Shown one piece after another: positions 8,188 to 17,134 of a stretch of DNA of 63,189 nt. A program made the position numbers and the translations under genes. The notes beneath the pieces were generated by a model. It had not been told where the DNA came from and searched no databases. It saw only the letters and a list, made by a program, of their open reading frames with translations. Positions within the stretch are counted from its first letter, which is position 1, and each line of letters starts with the position of its first letter. Location of the stretch: NCBI GenBank assembly GCA_964511405.1, contig CAZEFK010000007.1:1-63189 (forward strand), in the 5' to 3' direction. The DNA is from CAZEFK01 sp964511405 (GTDB lineage: Bacteria > Pseudomonadota > Alphaproteobacteria > Elsterales > Elsteraceae).

Positions 8188-9780
8188 ATGCGGAACTTCG
8201 AGCTGCCTGGGCGATCCCTGGCTGTCAGCCGCGCCGGCATGGCGGCGACCTCGCACCCGGCCGCCACCCTGGTGGCACTGGACGTGCTCAAATCAGGCGG
8301 CACGGCGGTCGACGCCGCGGTCGCGGCCTGCGCGGTGCAAGGCGTGGTCGAATCAGGCTCGACCGGCATCGGCGGCGACTGCTTCGCCTTGATCTCGATC
8401 CAGGGATCAACCGACGTCCGCGCCTACAACGGCTCGGGGCGGGCTCCGGCCGCGGCCCGGGCGGACTGGTTCCGCGAGCGCGGCCTAACCGCCATCGAGC
8501 GGCGCTCGCCCCATGCGGTGACGGTGCCCGGGGCGGTCGAGGCCTGGGCCCGGCTGGTCGCCGACCACGGCCGGATGAGCCTGGGCGAGCTGCTGCGGCC
8601 GGCGATGGACCTGGCCCGCGACGGCTACGCGCTGACGCCGCGGGTCGCCCACGACCTGGGCCAGCAGACCGAGCTGTTGCGCCAGGACCCGACCACGCGC
8701 CGCACCTTCCTGGTGGACGGCGCGCCGCCGCCGGTTGGGTCGGTGCAGGCTCAGCCGGCGCTGGCCGACGCGCTGGCGGCCATCGGACGGGACGGCCCCG
8801 ACGCCTTCTATCGCGGCCCGATCGCCGAGGACATCGTCGCCTATCTGCAGGGCCTGGGCGGCCTGCACACCCTGGCCGACTTCGCCGCGGCGCGCGGCGA
8901 GTACGTGGCGCCGATCACGACGGACTACCGGGGCCACACGGTCTACGAATGCCCGCCGAACGGCCAGGGCGTGATCGCCCTGATGATCCTCAACATCCTG
9001 GCGCAGTTCGAGATCGGCGGCGATCCGCTGGCGCCGGACAACCTGCATCGCGAGATCGAAGCCACCAGGCTGGCCTATGCGGCGCGCGACGCCGTCCTGG
9101 CCGATCCCCGGCAGGCCGAGGTGCCGGTCGAGCGGCTGCTCTCGAAGGACCTCGCGGCCGAGCTGGCGGCGCGGATCGACCCGTTGCGGGCGCTGGATCC
9201 CCTGCCGGCCGTCCCCGGCACCGCCCATACCGACACGGTGTACATCGCCGTGGTCGACCGCGACCGCACCGCGGTCAGCCTGATCAACTCGCTGTTCAGC
9301 CCCTATGGCAGCGGCCTGGCCAGCCCGCGCTTCGGCGTGCTGCTGCACAACCGCGGCCAGAGCTTCGTCCTGGACCCGAGCCACCCCAACGCCATCGCGC
9401 CCGGCAAGCGGCCGATGCACACGATCATCCCCGGCATGCTGGCCAAGGACGGCCGGGTGGTCATGCCGTTCGGGGTGATGGGCGGCCACTACCAGGCCAT
9501 GGGCCATGCCCACCTGCTGTCGAAGCTGCTGGACTACGGCTTGGACCTGCAGAGCGCGATCGACCTGCCGCGCCTGTTCCCGCTGCCCGGCACCGCCGTG
9601 GTCGAGGCCGAGGAACGGCTGCGCGCCAGCGTCGGCGGCGAGCTTGCACGGCGGGGCTTCACCGTGCAGCCGCCGCCCTGGGCGATCGGCGGCGCGCAGG
9701 CGATCTGGATCGACTGGGAGCGCGGCGTGCTGCGGGGCGGGTCCGATCCGCGCAAGGACGGCTGCGCGCTGGGATATTAG
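8188..9780 (+). CDS. ggt: Gamma-glutamyltransferase family protein, no signal peptide
   Basis: Ntn-hydrolase precursor of 530 aa that transfers or hydrolyses gamma-glutamyl groups. The autocleavage/nucleophile threonine is in GTAHTDTVYIAVVD (about residue 350), preceding the small subunit; SLFSPYGSGL and GQSFVLDPSHPN follow. There is no N-terminal export signal, unlike periplasmic GGT of E. coli, so this belongs to the cytoplasmic YwrD-like branch. AGGACAGGGG precedes the ATG. It is divergent from the amino-acid uptake operon, so a role in gamma-glutamyl-amine or peptide breakdown in the same pathway is possible but unproven. Confidence 0.88.
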   Translation: MRNFELPGRSLAVSRAGMAATSHPAATLVALDVLKSGGTAVDAAVAACAVQGVVESGSTGIGGDCFALISIQGSTDVRAYNGSGRAPAAARADWFRERGLTAIERRSPHAVTVPGAVEAWARLVADHGRMSLGELLRPAMDLARDGYALTPRVAHDLGQQTELLRQDPTTRRTFLVDGAPPPVGSVQAQPALADALAAIGRDGPDAFYRGPIAEDIVAYLQGLGGLHTLADFAAARGEYVAPITTDYRGHTVYECPPNGQGVIALMILNILAQFEIGGDPLAPDNLHREIEATRLAYAARDAVLADPRQAEVPVERLLSKDLAAELAARIDPLRALDPLPAVPGTAHTDTVYIAVVDRDRTAVSLINSLFSPYGSGLASPRFGVLLHNRGQSFVLDPSHPNAIAPGKRPMHTIIPGMLAKDGRVVMPFGVMGGHYQAMGHAHLLSKLLDYGLDLQSAIDLPRLFPLPGTAVVEAEERLRASVGGELARRGFTVQPPPWAIGGAQAIWIDWERGVLRGGSDPRKDGCALGY

Positions 9781-9784
9781 GCGG

Positions 9785-11194
9785 CTACGCCGTCGCTTTG
9801 CGCCCGCTCAGCTGGTCGCCATCGGACTCGGCCAGCCGCAGGAACCCGGGCACGCCCAGCAGCGGCAGCACCGCCACGACCAGGAACACCTGGTGCAGGT
9901 CACCGACCGAGGGCTTGGGGCCGGCCAGGAGCGCCAGGGTCGTGGCGCTGAGACCAACGCCGAAGCTCATGCACAGGCGCTGGGCGACGCTGGTGATGCT
10001 GGTGCCGCGGCCCATGGTGGTCGGCGTCAGTTCGGCGTAGCTCAGCGCGTTCATGGCCGTGTACTGCAGCGAGCTCAAGAAGCCGAAGGCCAGCAGATAG
10101 CCCAGGATCGCCGCGTGGGGCGTGTCCTGGCGAAACAGCGCCATCCCGGCCAGCAGCGCCGCGATGACGACGCTGTTGGCGGCGAGCAGGCGCCGGAAGC
10201 CGACCGCCCGGAAGATCCGGGACGCCACCAGCTTGAGCAGCAGGGCGCCGACGCCGGTGGCGAAGCTCAGGCTGCCCGATTCGACCGCGGTCAGCCCGAA
10301 GCCGACCTGGAACAGCAGCGGCAGCAGGAACGGCGCCGCCCCCATGGCGATGCGGCCGAGGCCGCCGGTCACCACCGTGGCGTGGAAGGTCGGCAGGCGG
10401 AACAGCTTGAGGTCCAGCACCGGCTCGTCCAGCCGCCTGGCGTGCCGGTGGTAGGCCAGCGCCGCCAGGGTGGCCAGCAGCAGCAGTGCGGCCTGCGCCG
10501 GCACCGGGATCAGCCCGCGCCCGACGAACTCGATGAACAGCTCGACCAGGCCCAACGCCAGCCCGGCCACCACGAAGCCCAGGAAATCGAAGCGCGCCGT
10601 CGCCGGCAGGCGGACGTCCTCGATGAAGCGCAGGCTGAGCGCGATGCCGACCAGGCCGACCGGGATGTTGATGAAGAACACCCAGCGCCAGGACGCGTAG
10701 GTGGTCAGGAAGCCGCCGACCATCGGCCCCATGGCCGGCCCGATGGTGGCCGGCAGGGTCATGTAGCTGATCGCGGTGACCAGCGACTCCTTCGGGAAGG
10801 TGCGGGCCAGGATCAACCGGCCGACCGGCGTCATCATCGAGCCGCCGATGCCCTGCAGGACTCGCGTCGCGACCATCATGCCCAGGCTGTCCGACAGCCC
10901 GCACAGGGCGGAGCTGGCCGTGAACACCAGGATCGCCGCGCAGAACACCGTGCGCGTGCCGAAGCGGTCGGCGACCCAGCCGCTGACCGGCGTGAACACC
11001 GCCAGGCTCAGCAGGTAGCTGGTGATCGCGACGTTGAGCCGGACCGGGCTCTCGCCCAGGCTGCGCGCGATCTCCGGCACCGAGGTGTTGATGATCGTGG
11101 AGTCGAGGTTCTCCATCACCAGCGCGCAGGCGACCACCAGGGCGATCACCATGCTCGGCCGTTCGGCGGCGCTCGACAGCGGCTTCTCAAGCAT
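9785..11194 (-). CDS. MFS drug:H+ antiporter, DHA2 (EmrB/QacA/MdtD-like) family
   Basis: Inner-membrane exporter of 469 aa with about 14 hydrophobic segments. NLDSTIINTSVPEIA in TM1 and WVADRFGTR (loop 2-3 motif A) identify the family, and GPAMGPMVGGFL matches antiporter motif C in TM5. The closest named type is the MdtD/HsrA group. It converges with ggt with a 4-bp gap and is divergent from the TPR gene. Substrate unknown. Confidence 0.88.
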   Translation of the reverse strand: MLEKPLSSAAERPSMVIALVVACALVMENLDSTIINTSVPEIARSLGESPVRLNVAITSYLLSLAVFTPVSGWVADRFGTRTVFCAAILVFTASSALCGLSDSLGMMVATRVLQGIGGSMMTPVGRLILARTFPKESLVTAISYMTLPATIGPAMGPMVGGFLTTYASWRWVFFINIPVGLVGIALSLRFIEDVRLPATARFDFLGFVVAGLALGLVELFIEFVGRGLIPVPAQAALLLLATLAALAYHRHARRLDEPVLDLKLFRLPTFHATVVTGGLGRIAMGAAPFLLPLLFQVGFGLTAVESGSLSFATGVGALLLKLVASRIFRAVGFRRLLAANSVVIAALLAGMALFRQDTPHAAILGYLLAFGFLSSLQYTAMNALSYAELTPTTMGRGTSITSVAQRLCMSFGVGLSATTLALLAGPKPSVGDLHQVFLVVAVLPLLGVPGFLRLAESDGDQLSGRKATA

Positions 11195-11275
11195 CGCCGC
11201 CGATGATGCGCCGATTTCGGCCGGCAGGTGAACCCGGGCGTTGCACGAGAGTGATCGCTCCTGCCAGGATCGCGC

Positions 11276-12928
11276 GTGCCGGAGACTTTCGAGACCCTTG
11301 TCGCCCTTGGGCAGCGTCAGCTACACGCGGGCGACCTCGCGGGCGCTGCCGAAACGCTGGGCGCGGTTGCGGCTGTGCGGCCGGATCTGGCCGCAGCGCT
11401 GCTGGGCACTGTACTTGTCCGCCTCGACCGGCTGGAGGCAGGCCTGAAGGCGCTGAGCACCGCGGTCGCGATTGCTCCCGGCGACGCCGAAGCATGGGCT
11501 TGGTATGGCCATGCCTGCCATGCGCGCGGAGAGTTCCAAGGCGCCGTCGCCGCGTACGACCAAGCCCTCGATCTCAGTCCGTGGCATCCCGCGGCGTCCA
11601 GCGGCAAGGCCCTCACTCTCGACGCTCTGGGACTGACGGACGCCGGCGTCCTGTTACTCGACCGCCTCCTGGCTGCACAGCCAGGCTTGGTGCGGCAGCG
11701 ATTGACCCGCGGCCTGCTGTTGTTGCGCCTTGGGCGCCTGCCTGAGGGCTGGGCCGGTATCGCTCACGGACGTGCGCCGTCACCCCCGCCGACCGCTTCT
11801 GCTGAGCCGCCACCACGATGGTCCGGGGTCGAACCAATTGCAGGCCGGACCATGGTGATCTGTGGCGAATGGGGCTTGGGTGACACCATCCAATTCGTCC
11901 GGTATGCGTCGCTCGTTGCCGATCTGGGATGCAGAGTGACTCTGCGCGTACATCGCGATCTGGTCAGGCTATTCGGCTCGCTGCGCGGGGTGGCCGCGGT
12001 GTCGAGCGACCAGGATCCGGTCGCGGCGGCGGACTTTTGGTGTCCGGTGATGGATCTTCCGCACGCGTTCGGTACCGACCTCGCGAGCGTGCCGGCCCAG
12101 GTGCCCTATTTGGCGCCCGCGCCGGACCATGTCGCGGCGTGGCAAGGCAAGGTCGAGGCGGCGGCAGCCGGCCGGCCCCGAGTCGGCGTGACCTGGGCCT
12201 GCGCGGCCGGCAAACAACCGCCGTTCGAATCGGCCTGGGCCCGTCGGCGATCCCTGCCGGGTTCATTGCTCGATCGCCTCGGTGAGGCGCCGGTGACGGT
12301 TTTTGCGCTTCAGAAGGAGCGCGGCCCGGCCCCCTTGCCGCCCGGCTTCGTCGACTTCATGCCCGAGTGCCGGGACTTCGAGGACAATGCCGCCCTGATC
12401 TCCCATCTGGATTTGGTCGTGACGGTCGATACGTCGATCGCGCATTTGGCCGGGGCGATGGGCAAGCCGGTCTGGCTGCTGCTCAACCGGGCCTCCGACT
12501 GGCGCTGGCTGCGCAACCGAGACGACAGCCCCTGGTACCCGACCATGCGGCTGTTTCAACAGCGCCACCAGGGCGACTGGCACGAGGTCGTCGACCGGCT
12601 TCGGACGGCGCTCGGCATCTGGCTCGACGCGATGCCCCGCGAACTCACGGCACCTGGTCGAGCGCCAGCCCTTCCGCCTGCAGCCGCCACATGGCGTCGA
12701 ACAGGCCGCGTTGACGGCGCAGCTCGGCCGGCGAGCCGTCCTCGACGATGCGGCCGTCGATCATCACCAGGATGCGGTCGAAGGCGGTCACGGTCGACAG
12801 CCGGTGCGCCACCGCCAGCACCGTCCGGCCCCGGATCAGCGACGCCAGCGCCCGCTGGATCTCGATCTCGGACTCGGTGTCGAGCGCCGAGGTCGCCTCG
12901 TCGAAGATGGTCACCGGCGCGTCCTTGA
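11276..12928 (+). CDS. TPR protein with GT9-like C-terminal domain; 3' end runs antisense into the next gene
   Basis: The GTG start at 11276 has AGGAT 5 nt upstream. Residues 1-160 form helical tetratricopeptide-like repeats (GDAEAWAWYGHACHARGEFQ is one). Residues 190-455 resemble the ADP-heptose transferase fold: GEWGLGDTIQFVRYASL, VVTVDTSIAHLAGAMGKPVWLLL and DWRWLRNRDDSPWYP. Proteins of this layout occur next to polysaccharide and methyltransferase genes in alphaproteobacteria, and the activity is rarely known. The last 94 residues (from about 457) are Arg/Pro-rich and are simply the antisense of the ABC exporter gene, so the ancestral stop near 12640 seems lost. Codon use is less GC-biased than in its neighbours. 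Confidence 0.75.
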   Translation: MPETFETLVALGQRQLHAGDLAGAAETLGAVAAVRPDLAAALLGTVLVRLDRLEAGLKALSTAVAIAPGDAEAWAWYGHACHARGEFQGAVAAYDQALDLSPWHPAASSGKALTLDALGLTDAGVLLLDRLLAAQPGLVRQRLTRGLLLLRLGRLPEGWAGIAHGRAPSPPPTASAEPPPRWSGVEPIAGRTMVICGEWGLGDTIQFVRYASLVADLGCRVTLRVHRDLVRLFGSLRGVAAVSSDQDPVAAADFWCPVMDLPHAFGTDLASVPAQVPYLAPAPDHVAAWQGKVEAAAAGRPRVGVTWACAAGKQPPFESAWARRRSLPGSLLDRLGEAPVTVFALQKERGPAPLPPGFVDFMPECRDFEDNAALISHLDLVVTVDTSIAHLAGAMGKPVWLLLNRASDWRWLRNRDDSPWYPTMRLFQQRHQGDWHEVVDRLRTALGIWLDAMPRELTAPGRAPALPPAAATWRRTGRVDGAARPASRPRRCGRRSSPGCGRRRSRSTAGAPPPAPSGPGSATPAPAGSRSRTRCRAPRSPRRRWSPARP

Positions 12929-14435
12929 GGATGGCGCGGGCGATGCCGATGCGCTGGCGCTGGCCGCCCGACAGCTTGACGCCGCGCTCGCCGACCAGGG
13001 TCTCGTAGCCCTCGGGCAGGGCGCGGATGAAGCGGTCGCAATGCGCGGCCTCGGCGGCGGCGAAGACCTCCTGGTCCGAGGCGTCCGGCCGGCCGTAGCG
13101 GATGTTCTCCAGGATCGAGCGGTGAAATAGCGAGATGTCCTGCGGCACGACGGCGATGGCGTCGCGCAGGCTGTCCTGGCTCAGGCTGCCGATCGGCTGG
13201 CCATCGATCAGCAGGTCGCCGCCCTGGATCTCCTCCAGGCGCTGAACCAGGCTGATCAGCGTCGATTTGCCGGCGCCCGACGGCCCGACGATGCCGACGC
13301 TCTGGCCGGCCGGCACGCGCAGATCGAGGCCCGAGAACACGCGGCGGCCGTCGGGATAGGCGAAGCGCACGCGCTCGAACTCGATCGAGCCGCCCAGGCG
13401 GATCAACGGCCGCGCGTCCGGGGCATCGGCGATGTCGGCCGGCACCGCGAACACCTCCAGGGTCTCGGCGATGCGGCCCAGATGCTGGGTCAGGCCGACA
13501 TAGGCCATGGCGAGGTCGCGGCTGCCATGCAGGATGCGGATGGTCAGCGTGCACACGATCATGACGTCGCCGACCGTCGCCTGGCCGCCCTGCCACAGAT
13601 GGACGGCCCAGCCCAGCATGCCGGCGATCATCAGCCACAGCGCCAGGTCGTGGACCGCGCGCAGCGTCTCCAGGTACAGCCAGCTGTGCCGGTGCGCCGC
13701 CGCCTCGGCCGCCAGGCCGTCGGCCAGCCGCCGCTGCTCCCGCCGGGCCGCGGCGAACGCCTTGACCGCCCAGATGTTGGACATGACGTCGACCAGGTTG
13801 CCGCCGACCCGGGCCGCCCGGTCGGCATAGGCCGCGTGGATCGGCCGCCCGGCGATCCCGAACACGATCAGCGCGCCGGCGGTCGCCATCACGAACAATG
13901 CCAGCGCCACCGCCATCCGCCAGTCGACGGCGCTCAGCACCAGCACGGCGCCGGCGAAATCGGCGCAGGGCGGCACGATGTTCCAGACCAGGGTGCCCTG
14001 GACCGTGCTGACCGCCATGGCTGTTGCTGTGATGCGGTTGGCGAGCGCCCCGGCCATGTGCTCGGTGAAGTAGCGCAGCGCCTGGCCGGTCAGGTGCCGG
14101 AACAGGTCGAGCCGCAAGTCGACCCCGACCGCGACCACGGCCCGGCAGGCCAGGCGGCCGGCGGTCCGCCAGAACAGGCTTTCGGCGCCGGCCAGGGCCA
14201 GAAACAGCGCGAACGCCGGCCACACGCCGAGCCCGGCCCCCCCGGCGCCCGCCGACAAGGCGTCGACGAACAGCTTCATGCCGAATTGCGACCCGATCGC
14301 CGAGAACGCCGCCAGGGCGACCGTCGCGACGACCGCCAGGTTCAGCCAAGGGTGACGGGCCATGTAGTGGATAAGAAACGGGATCGGCCGCCGCGGAAAC
14401 GCGACGGCCCCCTGCGCGTGCTGTGGCGCGCTCAT
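12645..14435 (-). CDS. ABC exporter, fused membrane and ATPase half-transporter
   Basis: A 596-aa type I exporter half, probably working as a homodimer. Six transmembrane helices occupy about residues 20-320. The nucleotide-binding domain has Walker A GPSGAGKST, signature LSGGQRQRIGIARAI, Walker B VTIFDEATSALD and the H-loop AHRLSTV. It looks like the multidrug/lipid (MsbA-like) group, without a peptidase domain. GGGGGATGAG precedes the ATG. Its 3' end overlaps the antisense tail of the TPR gene. Cargo cannot be inferred. Confidence 0.9.
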   Translation of the reverse strand: MSAPQHAQGAVAFPRRPIPFLIHYMARHPWLNLAVVATVALAAFSAIGSQFGMKLFVDALSAGAGGAGLGVWPAFALFLALAGAESLFWRTAGRLACRAVVAVGVDLRLDLFRHLTGQALRYFTEHMAGALANRITATAMAVSTVQGTLVWNIVPPCADFAGAVLVLSAVDWRMAVALALFVMATAGALIVFGIAGRPIHAAYADRAARVGGNLVDVMSNIWAVKAFAAARREQRRLADGLAAEAAAHRHSWLYLETLRAVHDLALWLMIAGMLGWAVHLWQGGQATVGDVMIVCTLTIRILHGSRDLAMAYVGLTQHLGRIAETLEVFAVPADIADAPDARPLIRLGGSIEFERVRFAYPDGRRVFSGLDLRVPAGQSVGIVGPSGAGKSTLISLVQRLEEIQGGDLLIDGQPIGSLSQDSLRDAIAVVPQDISLFHRSILENIRYGRPDASDQEVFAAAEAAHCDRFIRALPEGYETLVGERGVKLSGGQRQRIGIARAILKDAPVTIFDEATSALDTESEIEIQRALASLIRGRTVLAVAHRLSTVTAFDRILVMIDGRIVEDGSPAELRRQRGLFDAMWRLQAEGLALDQVP

Positions 14436-14480
14436 TGATGTCTCATCCCCCGTGGACGTGGATCTGCGGACCGCAGCGAT

Positions 14481-14506
14481 AACAAGAGGTCCGTCGGGGC
14501 AGTTCC
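14481..14506 (-). promoter_or_regulatory. Possible EcfG-type promoter upstream of the ABC exporter
   Basis: On the minus strand GGAAC (plus 14506-14502) is followed after 17 nt by TGTT (14484-14481), one mismatch from the GGAAC-N16/17-CGTT consensus of alphaproteobacterial EcfG. It lies about 45 bp upstream of the exporter start, inside an A/T-rich 154-bp gap. This is weak evidence, offered because a perfect copy exists at 17135. Confidence 0.3.
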
Positions 14507-14589
14507 TTTAATGATCGTTAACGAACCGGAAATAACAGCGCCGGCAAGATCCAATGAATTTTTTTATAGTCTTGAATAAATCTTTGCGG

Positions 14590-15384
14590 TCAATTGACGG
14601 GATCGGGCAACAGTTCAAGCTGCTCGGGGACCGTCGTTTCGATCACGGGGCCGCCGCGATGGTCCAGAAAGCCCCGCACTCGAATCCAGCGCGCGGCAAG
14701 GGCGCCCAGATCGATGCCGGCGCCGCGGAAGGCGCGGACCGCCTGATGCGGCACAACGACCGCCAGGTCCGACCGATAATCCGGTCCGAAATCGAGGTAG
14801 GCGACGCCCTCGCGCAACCGGGCGGTCTGGACCTGCCCGGCCACGACGACGAAAGCAGGCGGCTCGGCCGCCGCCTCGGCCGGCGTGCGCACCCGGTAGA
14901 CCGACAGCGCCCAGAGACCGCGCCGCGCCCGGCGCGCGGCGTCCTCGTCGGCCAGCAGGGCGGCCGCGCCGTCGCGGTGGCCGGCGTCGACATACACGCG
15001 GGCGAGGCCCAGGCGCACCAGCTCCCGGCGCAGCGACCGCCCGTCCGCCAGGACCGCATCGGCCAGCAGGCGGCCATACCGGTCGGTCGGCGGTCCCGGA
15101 TACCGAAGCTGCACCGACTGGCCCTGCGCGAGGCCGGCCAGGGCCGTCCGGGCCGCGGCGGCCAGCGGCTCGGGGCCGCGGGCAACGCTGCCCTGGGGAT
15201 CGGCCAGCGGCGCGCGGATGCCGACCAGCCGGACCTCGCGGCCGTCCTCGACGACCAGCGTCTCGCCGTCGGGCACCGCCGTCACCTGCGCCGTCGTCAC
15301 CTGCATCGTCGGGGGCGGCGCCGCGGCCCGCGCCCCGGGACCGGCCAGCGCCAGGGTGGCAAGCAGCAACAGCAGGCGCGGCAT
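14590..15384 (-). CDS. Exported SNase-like (thermonuclease-fold) protein, probably catalytically dead
   Basis: A 264-aa protein with a signal peptide (residues 1-20, ending ARAA). Residues 30-150 follow the staphylococcal-nuclease OB fold: VPDGETLVVEDGREVRLVGIRAP and DRYGRLLADAVL. The canonical acidic residues of the nuclease loop, usually in GIDAPE or VDTPE, are replaced here (GIRAPLA), so nuclease activity is doubtful. A second domain (about 165-260) is conserved with many alphaproteobacterial SNase-like proteins but has no assigned role. GGAGAAC precedes the start. Confidence 0.75.
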   Translation of the reverse strand: MPRLLLLLATLALAGPGARAAAPPPTMQVTTAQVTAVPDGETLVVEDGREVRLVGIRAPLADPQGSVARGPEPLAAAARTALAGLAQGQSVQLRYPGPPTDRYGRLLADAVLADGRSLRRELVRLGLARVYVDAGHRDGAAALLADEDAARRARRGLWALSVYRVRTPAEAAAEPPAFVVVAGQVQTARLREGVAYLDFGPDYRSDLAVVVPHQAVRAFRGAGIDLGALAARWIRVRGFLDHRGGPVIETTVPEQLELLPDPVN

Positions 15385-15479
15385 CGCGTTCTCCAGACGG
15401 CCGACGGGACCGCTTCCCTTCGCTTCAAAACTGGCTACCGTGGCAGTCGGACCCCAAGGACATGAGGCAGAGGCAGGGC

Positions 15480-16442
15480 ATGCGGACCGAGCTGTACCCG
15501 GCGATCGAACCGTACCAGACCGGCATGCTGCCGCTCGACAGTCGGCACACCATGTATTGGGAGCAGTCCGGCAATCCGCGCGGGGTGCCCGTGCTGTTCC
15601 TGCATGGCGGTCCGGGCGCCGGCGCCTCGCCCACGCACCGCCGCTTCTTCGATCCCGCCTTCTACCGCATCGTGATCTTCGACCAGCGCGGCAGCGGCCG
15701 CTCGACGCCGCTGGGCGAGCTGACCGACAACACCACCCAGCACCTGGTCGCCGATATCGAACGGCTGCGCCGCCAGCTCGGCGTCGAGCGCTGGCTGGTG
15801 TTCGGCGGCTCCTGGGGTTCGACCCTGGCGCTGGCCTATGGCGAGACCCATCCCGAACGCTGCCTGGGCTTCGTCCTGCGCGGCATCTTCCTGTGCCGCC
15901 AGATCGAGATCGACTGGTTCCTGCAGGGCATGCGCACCGTCTTTCCCGAAGCCTGGCGCGAGTTCGTCCAGTTCCTGCCCGAGCCCGAGCGCGCCGACCT
16001 GCTGGGCAGCTTCCACCGCCGCCTGATCCATCCCGACCCGGCCGTCCATCTGCCCGCGGCGCGGGTGTGGAGCCGCTATGAAGGCGCCTGCTCCACCCTG
16101 CTACCCAATGTCGAGACCGCCGCCAACTTGGCCGACGACCGCGTGGCCCTGGGCCTCGCCCGCACCGAGGCCCATTACTTCGTCAACCACATCTTCCTGC
16201 CCGAGAACGCCCTGCTCGACCAGGTCGGGTGCCTGCGCCGGCACCCGGCGGCCATCATCCAGGGACGCTACGACATGGTGTGCCCGCCGATGACCGCCGA
16301 TGCCCTGGCGCGCGCCTGGCCCGAGGCCCGGTACCAGATCGTTCCGGATGCCGGACATTCGGCCCTGGAACCGGGCATCCGCGCCGCCCTGGTGGCCGCG
16401 TGCGAGCGCTTCCGGGACGATTTCCGGGTGACCGTCGGGTAG
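15480..16442 (+). CDS. pip: Proline iminopeptidase (alpha/beta hydrolase, S33)
   Basis: Releases N-terminal proline from peptides in the cytoplasm. Motifs are LHGGPGAGASP (oxyanion hole), FDQRGSGRS, the nucleophile elbow GGSWGSTL, GRYDMVCPP (Asp) and DAGHSALE (His). Length (320 aa) is normal for the family. I choose ATG 15480 with GAGGCAGGG just upstream over the in-frame ATG at 15462, because family members begin at this point. It is divergent from the SNase-like gene. Confidence 0.93.
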   Translation: MRTELYPAIEPYQTGMLPLDSRHTMYWEQSGNPRGVPVLFLHGGPGAGASPTHRRFFDPAFYRIVIFDQRGSGRSTPLGELTDNTTQHLVADIERLRRQLGVERWLVFGGSWGSTLALAYGETHPERCLGFVLRGIFLCRQIEIDWFLQGMRTVFPEAWREFVQFLPEPERADLLGSFHRRLIHPDPAVHLPAARVWSRYEGACSTLLPNVETAANLADDRVALGLARTEAHYFVNHIFLPENALLDQVGCLRRHPAAIIQGRYDMVCPPMTADALARAWPEARYQIVPDAGHSALEPGIRAALVAACERFRDDFRVTVG

Positions 16443-16475
16443 CCCGGGTTACGGTTTTTTAACCGCGATTTTTCC

Positions 16476-16592
16476 GAATCTGGCGTATCGATTCGCGCGC
16501 GCCGCGGCGATGGACGGCCCCGTCGCCGGCGCCGCTCCGATTCGCTAACCCCCCGAATCGACTCATGGTTTTCCAAAATTTGCCGCCGACTC
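16476..16592. promoter_or_regulatory. Cluster of six GANTC (CcrM-type) methylation sites upstream of gcrA
   Basis: Six GANTC sites lie in 117 bp: GAATC 16476-16480, GATTC 16490-16494, GATTC 16539-16543, GAATC 16555-16559, GACTC 16560-16564 and GACTC 16588-16592. The 239-bp gap between pip and gcrA is otherwise without a gene. In alphaproteobacteria CcrM methylates GANTC and GcrA acts with RNA polymerase at promoters carrying methylated sites, so this is a likely cell-cycle control region. A TTAA-N7-TTTT half-match to the CtrA box also occurs near 16459. Confidence 0.65.
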
Positions 16593-16681
16593 ATCGAGGG
16601 CCTTGCCAGATGTTGTGGTTTCCCCATAGGCTCCTACCACCATTGGGGCAGAGCCCTGGCCGCAACCTGACGAGGTGATCC

Positions 16682-17029
16682 ATGGACTGGACCGCGGAGC
16701 GTATCGAGGAGCTGACGCGCCACTGGGAGTCCGGATTGCCGACCGCCGAGATCGGCCGCCGCATGGGGATCACCAAGAACGCCGTGGTCGGCAAGGTCCA
16801 TCGCCTGGGCCTGACGCCGCGCAAGGTCACCCAAACCGTGTCGGCGCCGGTGCCGCCGCCGCCGCTCATGGACTTCAAGGGGCCGGTGTGCCATTGGCCA
16901 ATCGGCCATCCGCGCGAGCCCGACTTCCACTTCTGCGGCAATGTCGCGATGCCCGGCAAGCCGTACTGCGCCGAGCACGCGGCCCGCGCCTATATTCCGG
17001 CACGGGCGCGCAACGAACGCGCCGCCTGA
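16682..17029 (+). CDS. gcrA: GcrA-family cell-cycle regulator
   Basis: A 115-aa DNA-binding protein of the GcrA family, which binds sigma-70 RNA polymerase and senses GANTC methylation. The N-terminal helix-turn-helix starts MDWTAERIEELTRHW and continues with TAEIGRRMGITKNAVVGKVHRLGL. A Pro-rich linker (about 53-62) leads to a C-terminal block with Cys/His residues (CHWPIG, HFCGN, YCAEHA). It is shorter than the Caulobacter protein, mainly in the linker. The preceding gap is packed with GANTC sites, consistent with methylation-linked control of its own transcription. Confidence 0.92.
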   Translation: MDWTAERIEELTRHWESGLPTAEIGRRMGITKNAVVGKVHRLGLTPRKVTQTVSAPVPPPPLMDFKGPVCHWPIGHPREPDFHFCGNVAMPGKPYCAEHAARAYIPARARNERAA

Positions 17030-17050
17030 CCGGTTCGCTCCGCCTCTGAC

Positions 17051-17077
17051 GCAAGACGGCTGCCTCGGCCGTCTTGC
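17051..17077. terminator. Perfect hairpin downstream of gcrA
   Basis: GCAAGACGGC (17051-17060) and GCCGTCTTGC (17068-17077) form a 10-bp stem with a 7-nt loop, 22 nt after the gcrA stop. No T-run follows. It probably ends the gcrA transcript. Two direct copies of CCAATTTTG (17092-17100 and 17116-17124) lie just beyond it. Confidence 0.55.
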
Positions 17078-17134
17078 AGTCCCGGCGCGACCCAATTTTG
17101 TCCCATCAATCTAAGCCAATTTTGAGATTGGGTG

